Assembly: GCA_039090855.1 (NCBI GenBank)
Contig: CM077007.1
Coordinates: forward strand, 18,401,515 to 18,465,514
From: Macrothele yani
Taxonomy: Eukaryota > Arthropoda > Arachnida > Araneae > Macrothelidae
Reading direction: 5' to 3'
Length of the DNA stretch: 64,000 bases
The translations under genes were made by a program, and so were the position numbers. A model generated the notes under the pieces. The model ran no database searches. It saw only the letters and a program-made list of their open reading frames with translations, and was not told the DNA's origin. Positions 46,680-58,635 of this stretch are shown one piece after another (positions within the stretch are counted from its first letter, which is position 1; each line of letters starts with the position of its first letter).

Positions 46680-48099
46680 CAGACGTGCCAACTCTCCGGA
46701 TTTAGGCGGGAGACTCCGGATTTTCAGCCATTCCTCCTGCCCTCCGGATAAATGTCAAATTCTCCCGATTTTCGCTGATAATTAGCCATTACGATGGTCG
46801 AAATTCCATCAACCACCACCTTGGATCGACGCAGAAGGAAAAGATTTCGAACCGCTTGTGAAATCTTTTTCTTGCCGCGTCGATGCAAGACGGCATTTAC
46901 AGTCATCGGTATCATACTTTTCCTGTCCCCATATCTGCAAAAATAAAGCCACCCCCGGTGGTGCGGTGGTCTATTTTATGTTGGTTACAAACACACTCGC
47001 ACGCCAGCTGTGACCTACGTATTGTTTCACATCTCCTCGCTCTTAGCTGCGAGCTCTGTTTATGGTTTCTTCAGAGTTTTGCGGAGTGCTTTTCAGTTTT
47101 GCTTTACTGTGGAGATTTTTATTTCTTGTGTTTCACCATGTTTGTCTCTTTTCCCTTCTTTGGCACATTTTGTAGAAGATTAATGTGCTCCTTTGTTCAT
47201 CTCTAATTGCGAATCTGTTATTGTCAGCTTTGTTTTATCTTCTATTGTAGCATTTTGTGTACACTTAGTTTGTGAATTTGTTTTTGTTTTTTTTTCTCAT
47301 TCCTTTTGCTTACTTTTTGCGGGAGATTTTTCCTTTTGCATTACGCCACTTTCGCGGTTTTTAATGTTTTATTTTATGTCATATTTTTGGCAATTTGTTT
47401 CTTCTTTACATATTAGCTGTTATTGTCTTTGCTGCATAATAAAGTTGTGAATCTGAGCGCCGGCTTTCGACAAATTGTCCGAGATGAGTTCGAATCGCCG
47501 TGGGGCATGCATGGTTTTTGCATACTTGCTAACTTTTACAGATTGTCCGTAAAACGGATTTCTGCTTAATTTTACTGATTTATGGATGGAAGTCTTTTTT
47601 TTTTACAGATTTTTTAATATTTCGATTGCTGAATCAAAATATTTCAATCCCCTGCAACCATCCATTTAGATTTTCTACCGGACCTTACGAGCGCCGTGTT
47701 GCGCGATGATGTCATCTTTGACTCGCCGGCTTCGTGCGGAGCCATAAAGTATAACGATGGTTCCGCTTCTTGGCGTCTCCTTGGGTAGCTCTCTGTCTCC
47801 ACTGGAGTGCGCAAGTGACGTGCCGACCAGAGTTCTCCGAAATGCGTAATCTAATTACGCGTCTAGTACGCATTAAAATTTTATCAACGTGTAAAAATAC
47901 GCATCTGGAATTTTTCTCGCCGCGTAAAAGTACGTGTCGGAAATTTTTCTCGGGGCGTAAAAATATGCGGCGAGAATTTTTCTCAACATGTAAAAACACG
48001 CATCGTAAATTTTTCTTGGCACGTAAAACTACTCATCAAAGAAATTTACCAATTCGTAAAAATACGCATCGTGACGGTATTTCATCTTTCAGAGATGGA
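46680..48099. other. Unassigned repeats, no gene
   Basis: Starts with CAGACGTGCCAACTCTCCGG, which resembles a hAT-type terminus but has no visible partner. Later parts are T-rich, and from about 47870 short CGTAAAAATACGCATCG-like units repeat. At 47457-47515 GAGTTCGAATCGCC resembles an RNA polymerase III B box, possibly a SINE relic. Confidence 0.4.
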
Positions 48100-48690
48100 A
48101 GTAAACGAAATAAAGATTTTTTCCGTAATCGTTCTTTTTCCTGTGATGTTGCCTCTGTCCAGTATTGTTATATATCATTTTATTCCGTAAATATTTGTAT
48201 TTCAGTTTGAAAATGTTGGAAAAATTTCCGAAAACGGAAATTCGAGGGCGAAAGAATTTCGCTGTAATCTTTAGGCATGAGAGTGCGGCGGCTTCGAGGA
48301 ATTTCTCCTTTTCCATCATAATTTGGGTTATCCATTAGTAGTGGTGGAGGATGTTTTCCACCTGAAACTTTCGAAAGAGAAAGTTTCGTCTTTCAAAACT
48401 TTCGGAAACGGAAGTTAGACGCAGTGAAGATTTCTCCCCTAATCGTAATTTTATTTTTTATGTGATGTTTCCTCTGCCTAGTATTGTTGTTAAATATCAT
48501 TTTATTTCATAAATATTTGTATTTCAATTTGAAAATGGAGGGAAAATGTCCGAAAACGGAAATCGGACGTAGCAAAGATATCCCCTGTAACTGTAATCCC
48601 CCCCCCCACGACGATGATCTGAACATGTATCCTGTATTCTTAAATATTCCCCCTCCCCAAAAAAGTTTTGCATTTCAGTTTGACAAATGG
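48100..48690. repeat. Dispersed CCGAAAACGGAA-type repeat, second locus
   Basis: Units like those at 26.6-28.2 kb, including GTCCAGTATTGTTATATATC, AATATTTGTATTTCAGTTTG and TTTCCGAAAACGGAAATTCG. This locus carries the uninterrupted version of the site hit by the mariner at 27029. Confidence 0.65.
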
Positions 48691-48786
48691 GGGGGATTTT
48701 TACTACATATTTATTAATATAATTATGTTTTGTTTTGTGGTAAATGGCATTTGCGCAAAAGTTTTACTGATGCACATTTCAAAGTT

Positions 48787-49281
48787 CGCAAGAATGATGT
48801 TGTTAAGGTTAAAGATAGCTATAGAGGAAACGCATTTGTCTTTTTTGTTAAATCGCCAGGATTTAAAAATTGTCCCCGGTTCCTCTCCTTGAACATGTAT
48901 CCACGCTCGTGGAGAGACTGAAGGTGTCTCCACAGTGTGGATACATGTTCAAGGAGAGAAACCGGGGACAATTGAATTGTATCGACGTCTCACTGTATCC
49001 ACGCTCATGGAGAGACAGTGAGACGTGGATAGATGTTCAAGGAGAGGAACCTGGGGGCAATTTAACAAAAAAGACAAATGCGTTTCCTCCATGGCTATCT
49101 TTAACCTTAACTTCTTAAACATCTTGCATGGAGTCTCTATATCACTCAACGTAATGTACTATGGAATCATACCTGTCATTTACTGTTGAAGATATAAGTA
49201 TCTTTCAGCACCTTACAGTGATATGGCATCCCTCAGCACCTTACAGTGCTCGTGGAGAGACTGTCGGGTGCTGAGAGATGC
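48787..49281. repeat. Cluster of nested inverted repeats with a shared loop
   Basis: Hairpin 1: arms 48868-48904 and 48937-48973 (36 of 37 paired). Hairpin 2: arms 48985-48995 and 49016-49026 (11 bp perfect). Hairpin 3: arms 49226-49240 and 49267-49281 (14 of 15). All three loops contain GCTCGTGGAGAGACTG or a two-base variant. An outer inverted repeat pairs about 48787-48904 with 49022-49130. The cluster lies directly before the PLE coding region. Confidence 0.9.
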
Positions 49282-51422
49282 GGAAAGGAAAAGACTACTT
49301 GCCAAAATCCGAGCAAAGAGGTATCTACTGAGTCAACTGCAGGGTAAGACATATCATGTCTACTTACTCTTGGCTAGACAATTTCAACCCCTATTGTTTG
49401 ACCACTTTCTGATTATTATCTCAGCTATTGCACAAACTAAAATTTCTAAAGCCCAAGTTAAACATATTCATAAATTATGTTTACTGGTTGATCAAGACCT
49501 CACAACGAGGTATTACACTACTGGTGCTAGTTGTAAAATTACTCAACAACAGCTAGAGACCAAGCCTACTTTTGTAAACTTTAGTGATGTACCATTACCT
49601 CAAGTGCAGAGTTCTGCATTAAATAGAGGCCCAAAATTTGCTTTCTTGAATTCTAAGATTAACCCCTTCCAACTGGTACCTTAAATGGAAAATATTATTT
49701 CAAATCTACCTTCTGCCAAACATGAAGATGTGAGACACATTAGTCAAGGAGGTTAATAAAACCCGGACCGGGGGTCAAATGGGGGACTTATTCCCTTTCA
49801 AGAACAAAGAAGGGCACTGGCTGAGTTACACAATAACCAAAGTTTAGCGATCATTTCTGCTGAAAAATCATCACAAATCGTGAATCTTAATAGAACTACC
49901 AATGAACATAAGATGGAGCAAGCAATTAACCAAATACCACATGTTCGGGTTACTCACGACCCTATGAACTCAACCTTGTCAGTAAGATCAAAAACTTTCA
50001 TCTTTACCTACAGATATTCCATCTATATACAGATATCAAAACTTCCATCTATATACAGATATCAACTGTGTTGAGTAAGATAAAAAAACTTCCATCTTTA
50101 CCTACAGATATCAAACAAGCTATGTACAATGTGCCAGGACCTAGGGTCCCACAGATGTTCGGAAAGCTTAAGATTCATAAAGAGAGACATCCCATATGCC
50201 CCTTGGTCTCAGGCTATGCAGCACCTACATGACCACTGGAAAAAGCACTTGCCACGTTCTTAGACCTTTGATTAATGAATCAAATTATCCCATTAAAAGT
50301 TTGATGGAAGCCTTGGACAGGGTCAAGAACTTTCATATGAACAGCTCTAACTTTATTTTAGCTTCATTAGATGTTGTTGCTTTATTTCCGAACGTCCCTC
50401 TATCTGAAACTCACGAAATTATCAGTTTAAAACTCCATAATTTGTGGTACGACCCAGAAACTATCACCTCGATCACAGCAGCTTTAAAATTGGTGCAAAA
50501 ACGTTCATTTTTTAAGTTCAATGACGTCATATATCGCCAAACCGAGGAGGCTCCTATGGGATCACCCCTGTCTTATCTGAAATTGTATTGCAGCACATTG
50601 AAGAAAGAGTTCTTCCCAATTTTAAGCCCAGTCCATGTTTATACTTATGATATGTGGATGATGTGCTGGTTTTTGGAACCACCCTAAGGAGGAATTAAGT
50701 CTGTTTGTGGAACATATGTCATCTCAGTATCAATAGTTAGTGTTCACGGTGGAGGTAGAGAAAGAAGGTCGCCTACCATTTTTGGATTTTGAACTTGAGA
50801 GAGACTTGGTCACAGGTTCGTTGCAATATTCGGTCTACAGGAAAGAATAGTCTGTTACTAGTTTGATACCTGCCACGTCTATGCATCCAAAGATTTACAA
50901 GTTATCAGCTATTAATTGTATGATGAGAAGAGCTTTTACCCAATCCTCAAGTAATAGCAGACGTAATTTAGAAATCACTAGAGTGTTTGAAATTGCTACG
51001 ACCCATGGTTACCACAGGTCAACCATTCAGTCTGTGCTTGGGAAAATTAGACGAGAAAGCTCAACTACCCTGCAAAGTGACAACAGACAAAAAAGTTTGT
51101 GGGTTCTATGCATTACTACCCTATGATAACCCCCTTGCCTAAGGCCATATGTAGACCATACGACATAGATTTTGGGGTAAAATATGTTAACTTGTTTAAC
51201 CTGATCAAACATGATCGAGACCAGGTCTTCCATACAGAAAGGTACGAAATACCTCTAAAAAGTTGTGATAATGATACCCCAGATAGTATTTATGTGGTTC
51301 CACTAAAAGAACATTGGGAGCTGGACTGAAAGAACATAAGTATGCCATTAAGAATGGACTCAAGTACAGCCCTAGCACGACTTGTAAATGAGGGGTTACA
51401 CTCACCTATGTGGGCTGATGCC

Positions 51423-51718
51423 TGTGTTACTATTACTCCAGGCTCTGTTTCGTCCATGTTACTCACAGAAAGTATGGTGATAATGACAATTTACCCTGTG
51501 TTACTATTACTCCAGGCTCTGTTTCGTCCATGTTACTCACAGAAAGTATGGTGATAATGACAATTTACCCTGTGTTACTATTACTCCAGGCTCTGTTTCG
51601 TCCATGTTACTCACAGAAAGTATGGTGATAATGACAATTTACCCTGTGTTACTATTACTCCAGGCTCTGTTTCGTCCATGTTACTCACAGAAAGTATGGT
51701 GATAATGACAATTTACCA
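51423..51718 (+). repeat. Four tandem copies of 74 bp inside PLE endonuclease tail
   Basis: Units start at 51423, 51497, 51571 and 51645 with TGTGTTACTATTACTCCAGG and are almost identical. The inverted sister copy near 45.3 kb has a single unit. 74 is not a multiple of three, so the frame shifts. Confidence 0.95.
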
Positions 51719-52221
51719 GAACTCTTACCAAGCCCTTGGAAGCAGATTAGGTTTTAACTGATGGATAATTTAAAACAATATAACTGACTGCACTTTAAAT
51801 TTGTTTCTCACTTGAGAATTTGAACTATACTTTCAATGAACTAATTGGCTCTTCTGTATGATTGGCATAATACTAAGCTACAAATTGCATAGCAGCATAT
51901 GTAAGTATTTATTTCTCATTTCTGGAGTATTACTATTTTGTGAATATCATGTTGTGGTAATTAGATTTATTATATAATACCATCAGCTTCAGGTTAATAT
52001 GTTAGAAGTTGAGGGTGGGATCCCCACCCTGCACCCACTTGTTTTTTCACTCTTTCTGTATAGTTATTTCCTCACGGCTGTCAAACTTCCACATGAGTAG
52101 CCTTTCAACCAATTGGGTGAAGGGCTATCTATGTATGTCACCCGTTGCACACCGACATAGTTGTTACATATGTGCATATATACCATGATTACCCAAACTT
52201 AGGATTTAATTTGTTTTTCAT

Positions 52222-52253
52222 CTGAAGATGAGTTTTAGGAAACTCAAAAGATC
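52222..52253 (+). ncRNA. Hammerhead-like motif, PLE 3' region
   Basis: CTGAAGA, stem TGAGTTT / AAACTCA around TAGG, then AAAGATC. Core partly degraded (GAAA to AAAA). Confidence 0.55.
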
Positions 52254-52408
52254 TCTTGAGTTTATTTGTTCTTATGTTACTGAATTCGTGTGCTATTAAA
52301 ATCATTGGAGCTCTAGCAAGTTTTAGTGTTTCACTAGTATTGGATTCATTAACATGCACCGAGGGATTGCTGCCCTGGTTTTGGAAGTGAAATAATCGCA
52401 TTTCACCA

Positions 52409-53639
52409 TGTAGTAATTTTTCTGTTCAGCAATTTCTAGAAGTTCTTAAAGTGAGTTTTTATGTTCTGTTAGGTATTAAGTAAATTTGTTCTTGCTGTTA
52501 TAACTTACATTGAAAAACTGCTGGAAACATTTCATGCAGTTTTTGCAGTGCATCTAGAAATTGCATATTTGCAATGATGATGAATCACCCTTGTTTCCTT
52601 ATTTTGCCCTTAAGTGGTTATTTACTGTAATTGCAATTTTTTATTTTTTATTTTGCCCTTCTTTCATTATTTATTGTAAGTATATCAAATTAGGGTCTGT
52701 TCCCATTAAGAAAAATAATGCTGAAAATGTGAGAGTTGATAATATTGTCATGCACAAACAAGCCTAAGAAATGCTACACATGTTAAAAAATTGTTTGAGT
52801 TATTTTGGCAGAGATATTTGTGGTGCTGGTTGTAAATGTGATTTTAATTTTACCCTATCATTTAGCATTTTCCCATAAAGTTGTAATAGTAATGGGAACA
52901 ATGTTTAATATTTAATAATGCTTGTAAATACTTTGAACCTTTCATTTTAATAATGTTTTTAAATCTTTTATTTAGTTAGAACCTTTCATTTGAAGGGATA
53001 GTTCTTTTGATCTGCCACTGATTTTCTGGATTTGGGGAAAATCGGCCACTTCTCCCAAATTCGCATGGAAAGGCTTGGGGCAGATCCACACATACCCTTT
53101 GGGAATGATGGATGGAAGAATAATGCATAGTTCTTTTGTTTATCATCCCCAAAACTCCAGTCATCACAAACTAATTCTATTTCCGTAATCAATTTTCTTG
53201 TGAACCGAGCAGAAGTCAGCAAAATTTCTTTACTCTCTTTTCATTTTTTAAACTAAAAATTCTTACCTAATATATTCTTTCTTTGTTCTTGTCAGAAGCA
53301 TTTAAAAAACTTTAACTTTTTTTTTCTTTTTTCTTTTCTTTTTGTTGAATGAGTAGATTTTAATTTGTCGTATTCAGCAGAATAATCATATGGTTGATAT
53401 TGCCAGGAAGCACGCTCCTTATATGTTTGTTTTTGGAAAGTTCTCAGTTAGTTGTATTATAAAGAATTTTTTTGTTTCTGTGTTAATAATTTTGTTTGTG
53501 CGTATGTGTCATGTGTGTTTGTCATGCATGCAAATTCTTAATAAGCTTTGTCATACAAAACAGAAGTAACTCGTGCTAAAAAGTCATACTATAAATGACA
53601 ACAAACTGTCTTCACATGATATATAAAATATTTTTTTAT
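52409..53639. other. Gene-free stretch
   Basis: AT-rich DNA. I looked for the next Rab8 exon (ETSAKA region) here and did not find it. Confidence 0.5.
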
Positions 53640-53685
53640 GATGGGATAAAAACTTTAATGATAGTTAAAAATTTAAAAGCGTGAG

Positions 53686-53721
53686 ACCTTTCGAGTCCTG
53701 CCAACAGGCACCCATCCTCAG
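53686..53721 (-). ncRNA. Hammerhead core in inverted PLE end
   Basis: Minus strand: CTGAGGA (53721-53715), stem II GGGT-bulged G-CCTG, loop TTGG, CAGG-ACTC, then GAAA (53692-53689) and GGTC. One arm base differs from the 3' copy (ACCC to ACTC), but a G-U pair keeps the stem. Confidence 0.65.
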
Positions 53722-55510
53722 ACGCAGTGCTAGCCACATTGTTTTACTCAACCAAGCGGACTACCTTCACAAAATGAATGAAGCCATCAGTGCCATTGAA
53801 CACCAGATCTTGCCTACAGATCCCACGCAATCTACTATTGCTGCTCTTGGCAGATTGCGTAATCGTGCCTCATTCATTACCTTCCGCTATTTCCAACCAC
53901 ATGCATCCACCTCTGAGCCCTTGGGTTCCTGAGTTATTTGGAAAGATTAAACTTCGCAAAGCAAGCTTTCCCGCACGACCTTTGTTTTCCGCTTCAGCTA
54001 ACCCTACTTGGCCACTAGAGTCTGCCTTAAAACGTTTTCTTCAACCTCTGACTAGTGACTCGCCTTACTCAATCTCTAGTTCGACAGACACCTTAGACAG
54101 AATTAGAGCTTTCCGCTCCTCTAATTCCACTCCATTTTTTATGGCATCTTTCAATGTTATTTCACTTTTCCCCAATGTTCCGGTACCGGCTGTTCATAAT
54201 CTCATTTACGATAAACTTCAATCTCAAGCAGCTCTTTCTGTTTCTGAAATTCAGGCCATAATATCAGCATTACAATTAATATATAAACGGTCTTATTTTC
54301 AGTTTGATCATGTTATTTACAGACAGTGTTTGGGGGCTACCATGGGATCCCCCTCTCCCTCATTCTTGCCGAAATTTTATTGCAGGAATTAGAGGATGAG
54401 GTGATTAATTCGTTTCCAGTTAAACCTCTTTTGTTTCTCAGATACGTTGATGATATCCTTATTTTCTGGCCGTCCTCTCATGAGGATCTTTACTCTTTTG
54501 TACAGTGCCTTTCGTCCAAATATTCCTCCATCAAGTTTACAGTTGAGTTGGAGGTTGATAATTGCTTACCGTTTCTGGATTTCAAACTCCAGTGCTCTTC
54601 CTCTTGTTCTTTGTCATTCAGTGTATTCAGAAAACCTAGTTCATGTCTAATTATTATTCTCGCCACTTCATCCTCACTCCTTGTCTTATAAACTCTCTGG
54701 TTTCAATTTCTTAATGCCTTTTCTCATTTCTCCACCTATGAACTTCGGAGGACTGAATTGGATATCATTCATAATTTGGCGGAGTCTTTTGGTTACTCAA
54801 AATCTTTGATCGACAGATTGACTAGCAGATTCCTTCGCTCTGCTTCTACCACCTTGATTGGTAATTCCCCCATTCGCAAGTTTGTTGGTTCTTTTCCCTT
54901 TGTTCCATCAATTGTCAGACCTTTAAAAGACTATTTGCCATCACCATGATTTGAGTTTTGGGATCAGGGTTTCTAACTTATTTTCATTTATTAAAAAAGA
55001 CCGTGACCAACCTACTGATCTGCAGAGACATGGAATATATCTCGTTCCTCTTGAATCTCTAACACCAAACTTCACTGACAAATGTTACATCAGTTCCACT
55101 GCCCGGACCCTTAAAACCCGTCTCAAAGAACACCAATATGACCATCGTAATGGTTCAATTTCCACTGCTTTATCCTAACTTTTAACCAAGGGGACTTACA
55201 TTCCCATTTGGGACAATTCTAAAATTCTAACTGCTCTTCATACAAAATCTCAGCTGTTATTCACTGAAAGCCTGTACATCGATAAATTATCTGAAACTTG
55301 CTGTAATGATGAATTGCCAAGAAACATCCCTCGACCTTGAAACTATCTGCTTACAGATTTATCAACATAGTATCTATTAGCTAATGACTATGATTTTGCT
55401 GTTAATGACTGGACATGCACAATATACCTCATGACGACTGATTGTACATAGTTTGTTCATTCATGTATCTATTTATAAGCTGCCTCTTCCACTGTATGTG
55501 TTCATTGCGT

Positions 55511-55547
55511 CTGAGGATGGGTGCCTGTTGGCAGGACCCGAAAGGTC
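55511..55547 (+). ncRNA. Hammerhead ribozyme core, PLE 3' end
   Basis: CTGAGGA (55511-55517), stem II GGGT and CCTG pairing with CAGG and ACCC around TTGG with one bulged G, GAAA (55540-55543), and GGTC with a GTC cleavage-type triplet (55545-55547). Stem III would be minimal, as in other PLE hammerheads that are thought to act as dimers. Confidence 0.7.
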
Positions 55548-55590
55548 TCGTGCTTTTAAATTTTTAACTACCATTAAAGTTTTTATACAT

Positions 55591-56112
55591 ACATATCACT
55601 AAGCTGTTCTCTGAGATTCAGAGGTTAGCTCCAAAAAGAAATATAAACTACCAGATATTTTTACTTACTGTTGTCGTATCAAACTTCTCCATTTACAGCG
55701 ATCTTGACATACAACTCGGGCGTCACTGATATCCATTACACACCGTACACAAGATCTTTTATACTTCATACTCATAATCTTTTACTCATGCATACACTCC
55801 TGAATCTGATCAACCCATGTCTTCCTTGGCCTTCCTGCCACTTGGGCTAAAAATATTTTCTTAGTAAGCATCTCATCACTCATTCTTTCAACATGGCCAA
55901 ACCACTGAAGCATATTGGTCTCCACCTTGCTAACAACATTTTGCTTCACATCACACAACTGCAACACATCTTCATTCCTCACACAATCAGATCGTGTTTT
56001 GCCACAAACCCCCCCCATAAGTAACACATTTCTCCAGCACATAAACTACTCCTATGTTTCTTCTGCAGTACCCAGGTTTCACTGCCATACATCAGCGTAG
56101 AAACAATTACAC
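55591..56112 (-). pseudogene. Second LINE family, 3' fragment
   Basis: Minus strand: STLMYGSETWVLQKKHRSSL, VCGKTRSDCVRNEDVLQLCD, FGHVERMSDEMLTKKIFLAQ and QIQECMHE. It is the same family as 39262-40330, with the same 3' end (GCTTAGTGATATGTATG). The fragment is cut 5' at about 56112 by a minisatellite. The 3' tail lies against the end of the PLE at 55590. Confidence 0.85.
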
Positions 56113-56312
56113 GGGTGCCGGTCAAAACACCGACACCCAAAACACCGACAGGACAAAACACCGACACCCAAAACACCGACACCCAAAACACCGACAACCA
56201 AAACACCGACAGGACAAAACACCGACAGGACAAAACACCGACAGGACAAAATACCGACAGGACAAAACACCGACAGGACAAAATACCGACAGGACAAAAC
56301 ACCGACATCTCG
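56113..56312. repeat. 15-16-bp minisatellite, about 12 units
   Basis: Units AAAACACCGACAGGAC and AAAACACCGACACCC alternate. No spacers, so not a CRISPR. Confidence 0.95.
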
Positions 56313-56389
56313 TTTCTATTTTGTTTCTCCAACAGCAGTCGGCGCTGTAAGTCAAAGATCAAGTAATATCAGAAAGTTTGTACGACGGC

Positions 56390-58635
56390 TTTTAACGGCA
56401 AAACAAAAATTTTGCGGCATTGCTGTTTTCAATTTAGAACTACCAAATTTGGTGTACAATCTCATAGTACTCCAAGTTAGACCGTAGACGGATTTTGGAA
56501 GGGGTCCACACAAAATTTTCTTAAAATCTACAGTTTTCAGTTTAGAACCAAATTTGATATACTACCTCATGGTACACTAAGGTAGACTGTAGATGATTTT
56601 TGAAAGGGATTAGGGTCAAGGGGGCCCCATACAAAATTTTCATAAATTCTGGTTTTCAATTTAGAACCACCAAATTTGGTATACAATCTCATGGTGCTCT
56701 AAGTTAGCCCGTAGACGGTTTGAGGAAGGGTTCGAGGCGGGTCAAAGAGGCCCCCATACAATATTTTCGTAAAATCTACAGTTTTCAATTTAGAACCACC
56801 AAATTTGGTATACTACCTCATGGTACTCTAAGTTAGACCGTAAACCCTTTTAGGAAATGATCGGGGTCAAGGGGCCCCCATACAAAATTTTCGTAAATTC
56901 TTCAGTTTTCAATTTAGAACCACCAATTTTGGTATACTACCTCATGGTACTCTAAGTTAGACCGTAAACCCTTTTTGGGAAGGGATCGGGGCCCAGGGTC
57001 AAGGGGCCCCCATACAATATTTTCGTAAATTCTACAGTTTTCAATTTAGTACCACCAAATTTTGTATACTATCTCATGGTGCTCTAAGTTAGCCCCTAGA
57101 CGGTTTGAGGAAGGGGTCGGGGCCCGGGGTCAAGGGGCCCCTATACAAAAATTTCGTAAAATCTACAGTTTTCAATTTAGAACCACCAAATTTGGTATAC
57201 TATTTCATGGTGCTCAAAGTTAAACCGTAGACTGTTTTTGGAAGTGGTCGGGGCCCGGGGTCAAGAGGGCCCCATACAAAATGTTCGTAAATTCTACAGT
57301 TTTCAATTTAGAACCACCAAATTTGGTATACTACCTCATGGTACTCTAAGTTAGACCGTAAACCTTTTTTGGGAGGGATCGGGGCCCGGGGTCGAGGGGG
57401 CCCCATGCAAAATTTTCTTGAAATGTACAGTTTTTAATTTAGAACCACCAAATTTGGTATACTATCTTATGGTGCTCAAAGTTAAACCGTATACCGTTTG
57501 TGGAAGTGGTCGGGGCCCGGGGTCAAGAGGGCCCCATACAAAATTTTCGTAAAATCTACAGTTTTCAATTTAGAGCCACCAAATTTTGTATAACAGCTCA
57601 TGGTACTGTAAGTTAGACCTAAACCCTTTTTGGAAGGGATCGGGACCGGGGTCAAGTGGGCCCCATACAAAAATTTCGTAAAATCTAGAGTTTTCAATTT
57701 AGAACCACCAAATTTGGTACACTATCCCATGGTGCTCTAAGTTCGACCGTGGACAGTTTGAGGAAGCGGTCGGGGCCCGGGGTCAAGGAGGCCCCATACA
57801 AAATTTTCATGAAATCTACAGTTTTCAATTTAGAACCACCAAATTTGGTATACTACCTCATGGTACTCTAAGTTAGACCGTAAACCCTTTTTGGAATGGA
57901 TGACCACCAAATTTGGTATACTACCTCATGGTACTCTAAGTTAGCCTGGGTCAAGGGGGCCCATACAAAATTTTCGTAAAATTTACAGTTTTTAATTTAG
58001 AACCACCAAATTTGGTATAATATCTCATGGTGCACAAAGTTAAACAGTTGACCGTTTTGGAAAGTGGTCGGGGCCCGGGGTCAAGAGGGCCCCATACAAA
58101 ATTTTCGTAAATTCTACAGTTTTCAATTCAGAACCACAAAATTTGGTTTACTATCCCATGGTGCTCAAAGTTAAACCGTTGACCGTTTTGGGAAGTGGTC
58201 GGGGTTCGGGGTCTAGAGGGCCCCACACAAAATTTTCGTAAAATCTACAGTTTTCGATTTAGAACCACCAAATTTGGTATATTATCTCATGGTGCTCTAA
58301 GTTAGCACCTAGACGGTTTGAGGAAGGGGTCGGGGCCCGGGCTCAAGGGGCCCCATACAAAATTTTCGTGAAATCTACAGTTTTCAATTTAAAACCACCA
58401 AATTTGGTATACTATCTCATGGTCCTCAAAGTTAAACCGTAGACAGTTTTTGGAAGTGGTCGGGGCCCGGGGTCAAGAGGGCCTCATATAAAATTTTCGT
58501 AAAATCTACAGTTTTCAATTTAGAACCACCAAATTTTGTATACCACCTCATGGTACTGTAAGTTAGACCTAAACCCTTTTTGGAAGGGATCGGGGCCTGG
58601 GTCAAGGGGGCCCCATACAAAATTTTCGTAAAATG
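56390..58635. repeat. 131-bp tandem satellite, about 17 units
   Basis: The block CAGTTTTCAATTTAGAACCA recurs with steps close to 131 bases (first units 108-129, one step of 167). Each unit contains the palindrome CCAAATTTGG, then CCTCATGGTACTCTAAGTTA, and a G/C block with GGGGCCCGGGGTCAAG and GGGGCCCC. Frames in it are by-products. Confidence 0.97.

Larger units (their letters stand above)
49223..52408 (+). pseudogene. Penelope-like element, nearly full-length RT plus endonuclease
   Basis: The N-terminal part (LSTLQCSWRDCRVLRDAERK, ISKAQVKHIHKLCLLVDQDL) is followed by GPRVPQMFGKLKIHKERHP, ILASLDVVALFPNVPLSETH (first Asp), VIYRQTEEAPMGSPLS, YVDDVLVFGT in a shifted frame near 50650 (active site), IPATSMHPKIYKLSAINCMM, and the endonuclease with YEIPLKSCDND and KEHKYAIKNGL. 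Frameshifts and stops occur throughout, so it is inactive. A 74-bp block is repeated four times at 51423-51718. The 3' region to 52408 carries a hammerhead-like motif. This is the most complete PLE in the window. Confidence 0.88.
53640..55590 (+). pseudogene. Penelope-like element with inverted ends
   Basis: About 85 bp at 53640-53722 and 55497-55585 are reverse complements. Inside, in shifting frames: MNEAISAIEHQILPTDPTQS, FFMASFNVISLFPNVPVPAV, VIYRQCLGATMGSP, LRYVDDILIFWPS (active site near 54445), LPFLDFKLQCSSS, SVFRKPSS, IRVSNLFSFIKKDRDQ, RHGIYLVPLESL, CYISSTARTLKTRLKEHQYD and FTESLYIDKLSETCCNDELP. The first catalytic Asp (SFDV in relatives) is Asn, and YIG is YIS. The N-terminal ~200 residues are missing. 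Dead, but the domain order is complete from RT to nuclease. Confidence 0.88.

Noticed and set aside
46681..46700. CAGACGTGCCAACTCTCCGG as a transposon terminus
   Set aside because: It interrupts the inverted PLE copy, but no matching right end was seen, so the element cannot be delimited.
56113..56312. Long frames on both strands in the 16-bp repeat
   Set aside because: The frames follow from the repeat period; the peptides are repetitive and match no family.
57482..58620. Minus-strand frames in the 131-bp array with similar peptides
   Set aside because: They are repeat-derived and broken at irregular units.
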